From Merluccius polli (taxonomy: Eukaryota > Chordata > Actinopteri > Gadiformes > Merlucciidae), in assembly GCA_030340625.1 (NCBI GenBank), contig JAOPHQ010000579.1:178501-242500 (forward strand): a stretch of DNA of 64,000 nucleotides, read 5' to 3'. The notes under the pieces are model-generated. The model made no database searches. It had not been told where the DNA came from and was given only the letters and a program-made list of their open reading frames with translations. Of this stretch, positions 48,848 through 57,813 are shown piece by piece (the first letter of the stretch is position 1; each line of letters begins with the position of its first letter). Both the position numbers and the translations under genes were made by a program.

Positions 48848-49067
48848 ATGCATGTGTGTATGCATGTGTATGCATTGTGTATGCATGTCTGCATGCATGT
48901 GTATTTATGCATGTGTGTGTGTATGTGTGTGAGTGTGTCCTTACTTGCTGTGGTAGTCGCGGGGGTCTCTGGGGGTGTTCATGCTGTCCCAGCTATAGGG
49001 GGGCCCCTGGAGGCCTCCCCAGGGGCCCGCGCCGGGGGGGGGCCAGCCGGACGTTTTGTTCTTGTGG
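23825..49067 (-). CDS. frmpd3: FERM and PDZ domain scaffold gene, FRMPD3-like (join of 16 exons, start exon missing)
   Basis: The gene encodes a multidomain scaffold of the FRMPD3/FRMPD4 (Preso) family, whose members act beneath the neuronal membrane and bind postsynaptic and signalling partners. Sixteen exons were joined (49067-48945, 44071-43920, 41792-41690, 40748-40703, 40001-39897, 39450-39343, 37426-37295, 35867-35748, 34553-34417, 33858-33732, 32337-32248, 31801-31619, 31073-30935, 30290-29845, 29111-28466, 27345-23825). All have AG..GT borders and every junction keeps phase, giving about 2058 residues without a stop. The order is a GWPPP..PPYSW segment, a PDZ domain, a FERM domain, then a long acidic and low-complexity tail with a conserved C-terminal helical block. 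The length and the C-terminal block (SKELGRACR, VAKVDEVVMNY) favour FRMPD3 over FRMPD4, which is shorter and ends in a PDZ-binding tail. The exon with the start codon was not found. Confidence 0.9.
27346..28465. other. FRMPD intron with a solo LTR and a transposon-like frame
   Basis: Besides the solo LTR at 27609-28000, the minus strand at 28043-28264 has a short frame (MGDLEDKLIILVQRHPELET). It could be a remnant of a MADF/Myb-like transposon accessory protein; that identification is weak. No exon was found. Confidence 0.4.
27609..28000 (+). mobile_element. Solo LTR, TSD TTGCA
   Basis: A 392-bp block starting TGTCATGGCC and ending CCCCTAACA is flanked by TTGCA at 27604-27608 and 28001-28005. 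It contains ccaaataaacctgttcacc, a likely polyadenylation signal, in its second half. The TG..CA ends and 5-bp TSD fit a Gypsy-type LTR. No internal region remains. Confidence 0.75.
28466..29111 (-). CDS. frmpd3: FRMPD acidic-region exon
   Basis: A 646-bp exon encoding DGMPFHYDGGGG, VYSNIGGEEG, EEPLLRDLCYADTTDDAEDE, DDIIDLTALPPPEGDD, LNLAIAAPPPGFRDSSDED and IPVSSIDAV..LQALEALSV. These blocks match the acidic middle region of FRMPD3/FRMPD4. The acceptor is ccattccacag; the donor cgg|gtagaa leaves one base that completes a Gly codon in the last exon. Confidence 0.93.
29112..29844. other. FRMPD intron with dispersed repeat pieces
   Basis: It contains a tagcgcttttcaagatacct piece with a (GT)n tail (29430-29490) that recurs in other orientations elsewhere in the window (38.4-38.55 kb, 43.7 kb), and a 20-base C run (29800-29820) right next to the donor of the 29845-30290 exon. 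Confidence 0.5.
29845..30290 (-). CDS. frmpd3: FRMPD post-FERM exon
   Basis: A 446-bp exon encoding HDRILEWPYSTSL, DADVYSRHSDYN, SPRSAKVSFIFGGDPP and ends VDFGSSQ. The PRSAKVSFIFG motif is shared with FRMPD4. The acceptor is ggttctcctcag; the donor cag|gtgtcg is weak beyond the GT. Confidence 0.9.
30291..30934. other. FRMPD intron
   Basis: AT-rich sequence without a recognisable gene or mobile element. Confidence 0.4.
30935..31073 (-). CDS. frmpd3: FRMPD FERM F3 exon
   Basis: A 139-bp exon encoding PITLIMESSDAMNLACLTAG, then YYRLLVDSRRSIFNMAHCNS. This is the end of the FERM F3 lobe. The acceptor is ctccccag-like and the donor caa|gtaagt. Confidence 0.93.
31619..31801 (-). CDS. frmpd3: FRMPD FERM F3 exon
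   Basis: A 183-bp exon encoding VVLLVGPRYGISHVINARTN, LVALLADFSHVNRIEILTED and LELHVLDVR. The acceptor lies directly behind a (CT)n/(AC)n tract (31803-31876), which supplies the polypyrimidine stretch. Confidence 0.93.
31803..31876. repeat. (GT)n(GA)n compound microsatellite
   Basis: A short (TG)n is followed by about 60 bases of pure (GA)n abutting the acceptor of the 31619-31801 exon. Confidence 0.9.
32248..32337 (-). CDS. frmpd3: FRMPD FERM exon (F2-F3)
   Basis: A 90-bp exon encoding LTVLQAKVHYLRFLSELQLY, then GGREFKSILL. The acceptor is ctgtcctcag and the donor ttg|gtaaac. Confidence 0.92.
32688..33012. mobile_element. hAT-like MITE, TSD GTAACAAC
   Basis: GTAACAAC at 32680-32687 and 33013-33020 flanks a 325-bp element with ends CAGGCCCGGATTAAG and the inverse of CAGGGCCGGACTAAC. 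Its core holds a 27-base G run (32801-32827) and ggggccccta words. It lies in a FRMPD intron. Confidence 0.85.
33021..33731. other. FRMPD intron
   Basis: Unique-looking AT-rich sequence that ends in a (GT)n run at 33691-33719 just before the donor of the next exon. Confidence 0.5.
33732..33858 (-). CDS. frmpd3: FRMPD FERM F2 exon
   Basis: A 127-bp exon encoding KEWGLPLFLPPAVMASMKEK, NIRKALTHILKTNHNLVPPG and K. The acceptor is gctgcacag. The donor aaa|gtatgc is followed within 20 bases by an (AC)n tract on the minus strand. Confidence 0.93.
33859..34416. repeat. FRMPD intron with a long (GA)n tract
   Basis: From about 33977 to 34200 the sequence is purine-rich, with about 70 bases of pure (GA)n at 34110-34182, followed by a 16-base G run (34228-34243). 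Confidence 0.85.
34417..34553 (-). CDS. frmpd3: FRMPD FERM F2 exon
   Basis: A 137-bp exon encoding CCNDVVLERFGAELKYDAAL, RLAALQMYIITMTTRQSQKV and SLKYI. The acceptor is tgtattcccgcag and the donor gtaagt. Confidence 0.93.
34554..35747. other. FRMPD intron with a (GAT)n tract
   Basis: No exon is seen. A (CT)n run lies at about 35200-35228, a G run at 35563-35576, and a ~60-base (GAT)n/(GAC)n trinucleotide tract at 35668-35730 directly beside the donor of the 35748 exon. Confidence 0.7.
35748..35867 (-). CDS. frmpd3: FRMPD FERM F1-F2 exon
   Basis: A 120-bp exon encoding VTRRPGADKMKCFFRLSFVP, then RDPVELLRRDAVAFEYLYVQ. The acceptor is ccctcacccag, next to a G run (35877-35890); the donor is cag|gtcact. 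Confidence 0.93.
35868..37294. repeat. FRMPD intron with (GA)n, (CA)n and a gatcatgaga minisatellite
   Basis: (GA)n with (GACA)n occurs at 35910-36080, (CA)n at 36799-36838, and (GT)n at 36858-36914. From 36955 to 37275 about 320 bases of (GA)n are punctuated by gatcatgag/gatcgtgag words. That block ends some 25 bases from the donor of the 37295 exon. No exon lies inside. Confidence 0.85.
37295..37426 (-). CDS. frmpd3: FRMPD FERM F1 exon
   Basis: A 132-bp exon encoding EVILTLQEKLSIKSIEHFSL, MLEQRREVGACRLLLLHEQE and MLVQ. The acceptor is ggaccggtag and the donor caa|gtagga. Confidence 0.93.
37427..39342. other. FRMPD intron with dispersed repeats and microsatellites
   Basis: A gattagattagattttatt tract with LINE-tail character lies at about 38210-38280. 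At 38440-38560 there is a reverse copy of the tagcgctttgggtgtcttga repeat with (CA)n inside. From 39060 to 39342 the sequence is (CA)n interrupted by ctctctcacacacacaaaca units. No exon was seen. Confidence 0.65.
39343..39450 (-). CDS. frmpd3: FRMPD FERM start exon
   Basis: A 108-bp exon encoding NSVKDNSLLFMPNVLKVYLE, then NGQTKSFRFDCSTSIK. The acceptor is tctgtctcccag. The donor is itself the first unit of a (GT)n repeat (aag|gtgtgtgtgt). Confidence 0.93.
39451..39896. other. FRMPD intron
   Basis: No repeat element with readable ends or extra exon is seen; there is a short (GA)n run at about 39810. Confidence 0.4.
39897..40001 (-). CDS. frmpd3: FRMPD exon between PDZ and FERM
   Basis: A 105-bp exon encoding SPKSAFISAAKKAKLKSNPV, then KVRFAEEVIINGQVP, a segment strongly conserved in FRMPD3/FRMPD4. 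The acceptor is ctctcgtctag and the donor gtaagt. Confidence 0.93.
40002..40702. other. FRMPD intron
   Basis: (GACA)n-like tract at about 40030-40060 and compound (CA)n(CG)n at 40625-40690 beside the next donor. No exon was seen. Confidence 0.55.
40703..40748 (-). CDS. frmpd3: FRMPD PDZ end micro-exon
   Basis: A 46-bp exon encoding SCKESIMLTVVQPYP, the last strand of the PDZ domain. Phases on both sides fit (an Arg codon split with the previous exon). The acceptor is tgtttgcag and the donor cct|gtgagt. Confidence 0.9.
40749..41689. other. FRMPD intron
   Basis: (CA)n at 40885-40930; otherwise unique-looking AT-rich sequence with no exon. Confidence 0.45.
41690..41792 (-). CDS. frmpd3: FRMPD PDZ exon
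   Basis: A 103-bp exon encoding GPSEGKLIAGDEIIMINDEA, then VSSAPRERVIDLVR, the central PDZ strands. The acceptor gcgtgcag lies just behind a ~90-base (TG)n tract on the minus strand (41802-41890). Confidence 0.94.
41793..43919. other. FRMPD intron with microsatellites and a solo LTR
   Basis: (CA)n lies at 41802-41890, (GT)n at 42004-42021 and 42181-42300, and the solo LTR at 42672-43080. At about 43690-43800 there is a dispersed-repeat piece (aaagcgctttacaattagtg, then repeated acccattcatgc), followed by (CA)n at 43871-43911. No exon was seen. Confidence 0.65.
42672..43080 (+). mobile_element. Solo LTR, TSD CACC
   Basis: A 409-bp block starting TGTGACGAATG and ending ACATCACAACA is flanked by CACC at 42668-42671 and 43081-43084. 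It contains aaacaaataaagtgagtt, a likely poly(A) signal region, about 60 bases from the right end. The TG..CA ends and short TSD fit a Gypsy- or BEL-type LTR. Confidence 0.7.
43920..44071 (-). CDS. frmpd3: FRMPD PDZ start exon
   Basis: A 152-bp exon encoding QVSQSSSLEEVRLDGMPPAP, RLVEMRRDPVLGFGFVAGSE and KPVVVRSVTPG. The GFGF carboxylate-binding loop of the PDZ domain is intact. The acceptor is ttctcctcgccag. The donor cag|gtgggt runs into a (TG)n repeat. Confidence 0.94.
44480..44950 (+). repeat. Dispersed repeat with three hairpins, LTR-like
   Basis: The stretch ctgttctgtaccccaggggg, three adjacent hairpins and agaataaagattattttgac resemble a transcribed repeat with a poly(A) signal, perhaps an LTR. 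Its ends could not be fixed. Confidence 0.35.
46541..46850 (+). mobile_element. tRNA-derived SINE
   Basis: The 5' part has a pol III A-box-like segment (agcggttagcactgctgcgt) and a B box (ggattcgaaccctgg), followed by caagaaggtcctgg and the conserved body (tgttc..gtgggtttcctcccgca). It is interrupted by a 16-base C run. The 3' part reads gatgggttaaatgcagagaa and ends in an AT-rich tail. This type is common in fish. Confidence 0.7.
47570..48630. mobile_element. Harbinger-like element, TSD TGT, hosting a mariner MITE
   Basis: The ends are GGGCCCTATTTTAACGATCT and the inverse of GGGCCCCATCTTACACC, with related subterminal ggcgca / tgcgcc words, flanked by TGT. The length is 1061 bp and no transposase is evident. 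A 3-bp TSD fits PIF/Harbinger. Confidence 0.55.
47886..48070. mobile_element. Tc1/mariner-type MITE, TSD TA
   Basis: The perfect terminal inverted repeat CCGTATTTTCCGCACTATA is flanked by TA on both sides. Length 185 bp, with internal ataaggcgca words repeated. It is nested in the Harbinger-like element. Confidence 0.85.
48945..49067 (-). CDS. frmpd3: FRMPD N-terminal exon with residual WW-like segment
   Basis: A 123-bp exon encoding HKNKTSGWPPPGAGPWGGLQ, then GPPYSWDSMNTPRDPRDYHS. It aligns with the region of FRMPD4 that holds the WW domain, but the second half (YHSN joined to QVSQSSSLEEV) lacks the usual aromatic-Pro pattern, so a working WW domain is doubtful. The acceptor is gcgtgtccag; the donor caa|gtaagg pairs in phase with the PDZ start exon. 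Two bases of its first codon come from an upstream exon not found here. Confidence 0.85.
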
Positions 49068-50054
49068 CTGGACACGCAGAAACATATGAAAAAAGCAGGT
49101 TAGGAGGATTTTTTTAAAGAATAATACTAATAATAACTTTCATTTAAATAGCGCCTTCCAACACAAAGTAATACAGGAACAGAAAATAACGATAGCAAAA
49201 CTTTGCATATAGGATGGCAAAAATGAACTCGAGACCACGGGCCTTGGGGAACAGGTGAGTGACCCGCGTCTGAGGGTGAGTTATAGAGGATTTTGTAAGA
49301 CACACCTGGAGTATTGCTGGTAGTTTGGGTTCAGAAACCTGTCTGAAAATGCCTGGCTGGAAGGTTTCCCTGGGGTTTGAACCCAAGACCTTTTCGATGC
49401 CTAACCCGAATATATGGCTATGACGGTAGGATGGACACACACACACACAAAAAACGCTCAACAATCGGGCAAGTAAAGGCTCTGGTAGCACCCCCCCCCC
49501 CCCCCCCCCTCTCAACAATCGCGATCTAGATTAACCTGGATTAATTTCAAGATTACCATTAGATTAATCTAGATTAAATATTTTAATCTATGCCCATTTC
49601 TGCTAGACCCAGTATGTATGGAAGACACACAGGATACGGTCTCAGCGGTCTACACTAGCCGCTGTGTGTGCCTTAATCGACCGCTAAGCCGCTTGCCCTC
49701 CTTTTCGAAGGACGGACCGAAACATTTGCCGTCTCCCTTCGCCCCAATTAGTCAGTCCACCCCTGAGTCTCACCCCAGGACCTCTCTCAGGTCCCGGGGC
49801 CGGCGGTGGCGGCGGTGGTGATTAGCACTGATTAGAGTTAGCGGCGATCAATCGTGGCTCCGCGAGACGCACACCGATCGATTATCTTGCCCGGCCAGGC
49901 ATGTGGGTCCTGCGCACTGCGGAGCGCTCACAGCGGCGGGACAGAGAGACGTTTGGCACGTTTTGTGGCTAGCGGTTCAGCGCAATGCTAATCACACGAA
50001 CAATGTCATTGGAGGTTGTTTTAAAGAAAGGCTGCGGGGAAGAGGGGTGGATGG

Positions 50055-50085
<31 letters not shown>

Positions 50086-51452
50086 CAAACAAAAAGTTGG
50101 AAAGAGAGCTAAAGATAAGACACCAGCTTTCGGTTTCTCAGTCTAACTGGATCAGGTGCTATCCGTTTTACATGGACGGTGTTTAACCAATCCATGTAAA
50201 TAACCAATAAACTGTCGTCGTAATTTCACCAATAATACGGCATGATTGGGAGAACTAAAAATATATGTAAACTCGGACGACGTTACTACATTACATTATT
50301 ACATAAGGTATTTATTTCACCTTTCGACGTTTTATAGCAGTTCAATACCAAAGAAGATGAGCTTTGGGATGAACATAACAGGTCTAGTATATCATCCACG
50401 TCCATAATGAAATATGCCGTCCATTTGAGGTCAAGATAAGAAGGACAGACGGCAGTTAATTAACCTTCCAATGGCTAAGCCCGTAATACCGTCTAGTGTG
50501 TAATGTCCCCAAGCCAAGTGTAAGCCAAAAGAAAGGACAAGGGCTACAATGACAAATGATTATATATATATATATATTAGCTAGCTAGCATGTGTTAGCT
50601 GGGTTAGCTCGCTAGAAGTCAGTGGCTAGCTAGCTTCTCCGAAGCCTGTAAACTGGAGTGGAACAGCATGTGTTATCTTTCCATCTGATTAGAACGATAG
50701 AAGTAACATGAACATAAATATGTTTTGTGCTAAAAGCTCATTAAATTGTATCTAATTTCACGCGGTAGAAGTTGTGTGCTGGACTTTACATATTAGACCC
50801 CATAATTCACTCTGTTTGTCGAGCCTCGAAACACAGTTTCTAAAGTCAGCATTGCGCCGTCGTAAGAAGTGGTGGAAGTGGACTCCGAGTCCAGAGTCAT
50901 GTCCAAGTCTTTGCTCCATCTTTACACCCATTGTATTCACTTCAATTCAGACAGTCATTCCCCACATGTCGACCTCAGGGTGGTGTGGATTAGCGAGGTC
51001 AGAATGGTTTACTCAAAATATCGGAGGAAACTTTCCTTTATGAATAACGGATTTCCACTTCTGACCATTGAGACACTAGCAATAGCAATTAAGAGAAGAA
51101 AGTCGCCTTGAATGTAACGCGTTACAGTTGTAACACGCACGTTTTCCCGTGCTATGTATGCATAATGCCATCATGACCTCATCACGTCGGCATGTGGCCA
51201 GCGCCGTACTAAAGAATGATCAACAAGATTCGTTCACTCACACCAAACCGGTTTCGCACAAAGTAAGTAATAATGTAGATACATGAACAGATAAATGCAG
51301 AATATAACGTTCGGTTTCAAGCTCTCATCCCGATCCCATCCCATATGAAGGATAAAGTGCTTATTATGAATGTCGGCCTAGGGAGTGGTTTCCATCCAAA
51401 CAACCATCCCACATGTGTTCTCCATAGAGTTGTGCGCTCACCATGTGGCGCC

Positions 51453-51506
<54 letters not shown>

Positions 51507-51669
51507 GCATACAAAAAAACGTCTCAAATCATCATGCGTGCGTTGTTACCGTGGTTTCGAACCAACTGAACTAAACTGTCGCCTCCCTCCCATCCATAAT
51601 CTCACCGGTCCCCTCATCATCGGATGCTGCCGGAGTACGTCTGTCACCCTGCGTGTGGCAGTTGGCTTC

Positions 51670-51723
<54 letters not shown>

Positions 51724-51838
51724 AGCGAGAGGATGAGAGGAGAGGGGGGTGAAAGAGTGTATGTGTGAGTGTCGGCTTATGTGTGCGGGTTTCGCGTGCA
51801 CGTTTGTGTGTGTGTGCATGAGTGTACAGATGTTTATA

Positions 51839-51883
<45 letters not shown>

Positions 51884-53396
51884 AGAGAGTAGAGAGAATG
51901 AGAAGGTGGGGGACAGACTGTGTGTGTGTGTGAATGGCAGGGAGAGAGACAGAGCAAGAGAGAGAGAGAGACAGAAAGAGAGAGAGACAGAAAGAGAGAG
52001 AGAGACAGAAAGAGAGAGAGACAGAAAGAGAGAGAGAGAGACAGAGAGAGAGAGAGCGAGAGCATGCTGAGTTAAGTATATTTAGACACACACCACCAGG
52101 GTAACCTTTAAACGTGCCACTCACACGGGGTTGGTTGATTGCTTGATTGACTCCTTTAATTGATTAATTGACAAACATCACCGATTGGTCGGGTTGGTTT
52201 TGTTTGGGTGGACCGGTGCGGTGGGTCAATCAATCGCTTAATCACGTTTGGGGTTACACGTGAGTAGTTGACGCAAGGCATCATGGGAGTACGTCAGATA
52301 GCTGATAGATTGGAGTGGTTGAGCGAGCATTAGCATTAATCAGTCGGTTGCTTGAAACCCTTTAGGTAAAATCTCTGGACTGAAGGAAGGAAGAATCAAT
52401 GAAAATCAGAAAGAAAGTCCAAACTAATGATCAAAATAAATAAAGGACAGAAGGAAAACCGCGAATGAACCGCAGAAAGACATAAATAAAGGTTACCTGC
52501 TTTTCAACACGCACACGCACACACACACACATAAAGGGCTGAATGTCTGGATAAGACGCACTTAACGCTTGTTTCGTTGGAAAGGCCACTGTATTGACGG
52601 CGGGAAAAAAAAACACGCTTCCTCTTTTGAAAGTGAGCAATTCATCTGCCCTTCGAAACCTTTCACTTCCATTTTGTTTTTAGTTGAACAAACTACTTCT
52701 CACAAAATAACCACAGCACTGCTGTGCTTTAAAAGGCTAAACAGCTCGAATAAATATAGCTTAAATACATCTTATAATAAATACAATTGTATTCAATCAC
52801 CGATTGGTTTTAAGCAACCTCGGGTTCATGCTGGAAATACTTCTCTATTGTTGAAAGTACAAGAATAATACAAGGAAGTACGTAAAATATGAACATTTTA
52901 ACTTGTAACACACAGTCAATCCCGATCTGTCTACAATCTCATCAGTAAACGCGTGAGATCAGGACGGCGTAACTTGAAAAGCACAACAAAACTTCAGTTC
53001 ATCTGTAATATTTGCAGTCAGAACAGCACAGAGAGAGGAGAGCATTAGAAACCTGCACCCGGAAATTTCCCCATTCGTGGTCGAGAAAGCTTTGAACGTC
53101 GAGAAAGTGTAATTTACGAATGCCGGTATTACGTATTAGGACACACGCAACACAGCTTTCAGACTTTCCACGTAATAATGAAACCACCTTGCCAATTCTC
53201 ATTCTGGTTACTTTTTAACATACCAGCCGGATTGATTTACTCATGACTGGTCCCTAACGCTCTGTCATTACAGACATTGATCTTCCTGTCCAGTAAAACA
53301 GCTTGCCAAAAGCAATGAGGAGCAATGACTGGTGGGTAAAAAAAAGTAAAAAGTGAGTTTGTGTTATGAAAAATGCGAGTTGTGGATCGCAGTCCC
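49068..53396. other. Probable FRMPD first intron, proximal part
   Basis: No exon is recognised. Contents include a tttaaatagcgccttccaac repeat piece (49140), a C run (49491-49509), (GA)n (50060-50084), (TA)n (50563-50577), (CA)n (51458-51503), (GT)n (51674-51715 and 51841-51880) and a (GACAGA)n/(GA)n tract (51940-52060). Confidence 0.6.
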
Positions 53397-53400
53397 TTAA

Positions 53401-54268
53401 AGGGGCAGTAGACCGCTTTTCAACTTTTCCCACCCTAGCGTTTCAAAGCGGTATTATTTTTTGTTCGCGCCGCTGTTGCGAAGAGAAACCCGGATCGCTT
53501 TCCGTTTCCTCAGAGCCGGGCGACCGCAAACAACACAAGACGCGAATTAGTTCGGAAATCTCAGCGAAAAGAAACGATCAGCGCTTTGGAAATAAGAAAG
53601 AAAGGAGCGTGTTCACCGAGGGGGTAAAGTGAAATTGGCGTCATTGTATTTGGGAACAGGCTAAAGCTATTGTAATGATGTGCATTGCATAGTCATACCA
53701 TAGTTGGAGTATTGCTATCGGCAGCGGGGGTTGGCGTTGGGGGAGGGGGGGGTAGAAGAAAACATTAGGAGGAAAACCGTGAGTTCATTCATTCGTTTAG
53801 TCTGTAATGGAGACACAGAAGCAGATACTAATTCTTCTTCTCTAGTATGTGCTGAGAAAAGCGAACTGGGTTTGGTAGCCCGACTGGATCGCCCGGCGAG
53901 TCGCGGCATGAGGTTTATCCAGGTAGTACACTCAAAACTGCAAAAACGTAGCGTACGCAGATGTAAGTAGCATCACCAGATTGGCTTTACTTCGGTTGGT
54001 CCACCGTCCGCCGTTTCCACCACTGGGGATAGCGAGTGGGGATAGCTACCGGGGAAAAGCGCTATTCCTTCTGGTTTAGTTGCACGCGTGATGGTTGACG
54101 CGTTTTTTTTGTGGCGTTAATGGCGCCTTCATTTTATTTAGGCTTATGGGGAAGCTGAGGGAACCCATCTAAACGCCGACGGTGTCATTATTCTGCAGCC
54201 GTTACACTGTGAAGTGAACATTTACTTCATATTGATACGTTAAAGCAAAAACGCTGTCTACGGTGCCT
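53401..54268. mobile_element. TTAA-type DNA transposon
   Basis: TTAA at 53397-53400 and 54269-54272 flanks an 868-bp element with imperfect inverted ends AGGGGCAGTAGACCGCTTTT and the inverse of AAGGCACCGTAGACAGCGTT. The TTAA target suits piggyBac or Kolobok. No transposase was recognised. Confidence 0.6.
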
Positions 54269-54272
54269 TTAA

Positions 54273-54940
54273 ATAAGATAGCACAATGTTACAGACAGAC
54301 CTGCGCTCGTTGAATCCACTACAAAACGTTCGCACACATTTAAACTATATTATAAGACTGAAATGAAATGAAAATGTTGTCAAGCTTACAGCTAAAAGCA
54401 TCACAGCCAACAGCATCGTATTGTAATACCAAGTAAACGCAAACATCATATTATAAGACTTAATACATAGCATTACCCCCAATGCTATAACAAAAGGTGA
54501 ATATCTATTCACCGTTTTAGAGATAAAGTGAAGGCCAGCCCTTTATGCACAACTATTGACCCAGTTGGATTTCACGTTGGGTCTATACAGTCCAAAAAGC
54601 ACACCAATAGCACGCCAATAGCACGCCAAAAGGGGGAAGAGTCCACACCGCAACAAAGACACCGACACACAAAAAACACACATCCTAATGCGTGCACACC
54701 CTCATGGAGGACCCCAGCCAGACCGAATGACCCGAGAAATACAAAAGGCGACACAAGAAGTCGCCAGAAGTGCGCCAGCCTACATTATAACAGGGCTACG
54801 CGTTGCTGGCGCCCTGCGGGCCTCCTCCCCCTGTTACAAAGCCCCCCACCCCCGGCCTCAGCAATTCATCCCCCTTTTACACTCCACAGAACAACTGGGC
54901 TAATTCACTGTCAAGCCGTGGGTAGAGTGGGGGTTATATA

Positions 54941-54987
<47 letters not shown>

Positions 54988-55504
54988 CTATATAGGCTAT
55001 ATAGTGACTTGTTGTGGTACCGTGGCGCTACAACGTTAGCCATCGTAAGCCATCAAAAGCGGCATGCGATCGAATGCGGGAGATATTTATTCACTGTTTA
55101 ATATTGAATAAACCACTTGATAGGCAGTGTGTGATGTTCCTTTTTTTATGATCTGAATTAACTTTCACATTTCTTAAACGACGGACTGGTTCAGGACTTT
55201 GAATGGAATGATCGGCTTTGCGAAATGACGGCGATTATCCAATTATGTAACTGATCCGTCCATAAGACATTGCTGGGATTGGTCCGTTTCCAATTAAGTC
55301 TCTTGATTTTTTTTTCATTAATGGCTCCGAGTCAAGGGGGGTCTCTCTCTCTCTCTCTCTCTCTCATCGCTCCTCTTCTTCTTCGTTTTCTTCACGCTCT
55401 GCCTCACTGCGTTGCTCTGTGCCATCTTTCATAAATGAAACATTGGCTGAGAGCTCTGGTTTTGTATGGCGATACTATTCTGAGCATCACCCCTTTAAAC
55501 ACAG

Positions 55505-55540
<36 letters not shown>

Positions 55541-55749
55541 ATGTCAAACCTATGATTTAACAAACTGAAATGACACAAAAATGCAATATTGTGATATCCA
55601 CACACACACACACACACACACACATAATAACACCCACACAAGTAAATATCAAATTCACGTGTACGCAAGTAAGCAAATAGAGACAGTCAAACACACACAC
55701 ACACACGAATCTCAAATTCCGATGCACACGGGTAAGCAAATGGAGACAG

Positions 55750-55813
<64 letters not shown>

Positions 55814-56992
55814 AGTCTCTCTCTCACACACACACACACACACAGAAAAGTGCCGAGAATGATGCGGCTGTAAAACAATTTGTTATTCTAATGATCACAC
55901 CTGCTGCAGAAGACGGCAATGAATTGGTTTTCATCCCGTGGGTCGCAGCGTTTAAACTGCTGAACATAGACGCGATCAACACGAAGCACCCAGGGGCCCC
56001 CCCCTAATGAGCGGCGCGGAGCCGTTCGCACCACTCAGCAGATGTTTCGGGGTTTGGTTTTCGCTTTGTACGTATTAAAGCTCAGCTGTCGACCCTCCCG
56101 GTTTTTTTCCCCGGGATTCTCCCCGTATTTTATTTTAACCCTCCTCTCCCGTTTAAATGTGTATCCGTGAAATCTCCCGTATTTTTTCAGCCTTTTCTTT
56201 TAAAAAGGTTTATAAGAACATTGTGGAGGGTGTGTGTGTGTGGAGTGTGTGTGTGTGTTGTTGATGGCTGGTTTACAGCCTCATGAGTCACACTGATTGG
56301 ACTCCTCCTCGAGTGTGTGTGTGTGGTGATAGCTGGGCCGTGTTCCGATATCTGTGAGTACACTAACTTCCATGAGTACACTTCAACATAGTACACTATC
56401 CGTACTCAATAGGTACGCAGAGCTTCAGACGTTAGTGCAGTTCCAAATGCAATACTCTGTGGCGCACTTAACGGAAATGACATCAGCTGCGCGGCCGCGT
56501 CACCCGCCAAACACGTGAATTCATTAGACGTTCTCTGAGCGCGGCTCAGCCTCTTCCGCTACGTAGCTAAGATGGCTGCCGTTGAGTACGCATAGTGTAC
56601 CCCGTAGCACACTCAGCTTTTTGGCCGTTTTGAGTACACATACGGGTCCTTTCAAGTACACTTCTTTTCGCCGCGATCATAATCGGAGCACCCTACGTAC
56701 TCAAACTAAGTACACTAAGTACGGGAAGTATGGATATCGGAACACGTTTATCCTGGGTGCCATGATTGCTCTCATGCACCACAGGTGTGCAGCCCCACCC
56801 AGACCCAGAGTCCAATCAGTGTGACTCGGTCCAGGTGAGGCTGTAAACCAGCCATCAACAACACACACACACACACACACACACAAACCAGCTATCAACC
56901 ACACACACACACCCCACACACACTCCACAAACATACAACCATTTGACTCGATTGTCGTCACTGACTTAACGTAGGAACAAGCTCACCCAATC

Positions 56993-57064
<72 letters not shown>

Positions 57065-57809
57065 ATTTCAAAAGTGGTTACCATGTGATTTTAGGATCCA
57101 CTGTGTCTCTAAATGTAAGGGGTCTGTGGAAAGATGTTATTGTTAAAACAGACACATTGACAATAATATGAAAAAATGACATAGATCATTGAAAATACAT
57201 ATATTATAAATATTCTTAAGTAAATATTAGTATTATGGCTTGTTATTATTTCAGAAATAGTGTGGCTTTGTGCATCCCCTCATGTTTTCCATTGATGCTC
57301 TGTGCTGATGTGTGTTATGTGCTAAATAAACCCACTGGGAGCATCAGCAGCGTTGCCTTGACGTTTTCTTCCCACTGTTTCCCACTGGCCACGGCTTTCT
57401 GGCAGTAATAATTGTGTATGAAGGGGGGGGGGGGGGGGGGGGCGCCGTCACTCTTTGCTCAGCCACCGCATGTCTATTAATCTACGTTTTACCGTTTGAC
57501 GACAATTTCGTGGTACGCCTAAAGTCTACGGCTGGGAACCGCCGGAGCAGACGGTCGGTTGATGAAATCCTCACTCGGCACGAAGGCTCGGTGAGACTAT
57601 TGCCGCGTCTCAATTCGCATTACTTCCATACTTGACGTGCTGTTTTGAGTGCGTAAGCGAGCTGTGCGAGTGTGGCACGCCGGACACTCCTCACCCTCGA
57701 CGGTTGCCGTCTTGCCTACGCAGCGGGAAGGGAAAGGAACCGCCAAAATAAAGGCGGTCGAGTTAAAATAACGCCGGCGATGACGTTCCCCTCATTTGCA
57801 ATTCGCCAT
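54273..57809. other. Gene-free stretch with microsatellites and a large palindrome
   Basis: (AT)n lies at 54942-54985, (CT)n at 55342-55366, (CA)n arrays at 55508-55845, the palindrome at 56225-56935, and (TA)n at 56997-57061. A 19-base G run lies at 57423-57442. On the minus strand a short frame near 55905-55965 has splice-like borders but no recognised family. Confidence 0.6.
56225..56935. repeat. Large imperfect palindrome with inner transposon-like ends
   Basis: The left arm (gttgatggctggtttacagc, then gtcacactgattggactc) is matched in inverse on the right (gagtccaatcagtgtgac, then gctgtaaaccagccatcaac). Nearer the centre, cgtgttccgatatc (56339) and gatatcggaacacg (about 56732) form an inner inverted pair around gtacact-rich sequence. 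Confidence 0.8.
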
Positions 57810-57813
57810 TTAA

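Larger units (their letters stand above)
44072..48944. other. Large FRMPD intron rich in repeats
   Basis: A hairpin-bearing dispersed repeat lies at 44480-44950, (CA)n at 45435-45471, (CT)n at 45590-45626, (GT)n at 46150-46235, a SINE at 46541-46850, a Harbinger-like element at 47570-48630 and (GT)n at 48801-48846. No additional exon was found, which agrees with the phase of the flanking exons. Confidence 0.7.

Noticed and set aside
49225..49420. Possible reverse tRNA-like B box (gggtttgaacccaagacc)
   Set aside because: No A box at a proper distance and no cloverleaf could be drawn; at best an old SINE piece.
55905..55965. Possible minus-strand exon reading FKRCDPRDENQFIAVFCSR
   Set aside because: It has AG and GT borders, but no recognised family, and nothing in the FRMPD exon chain requires it.
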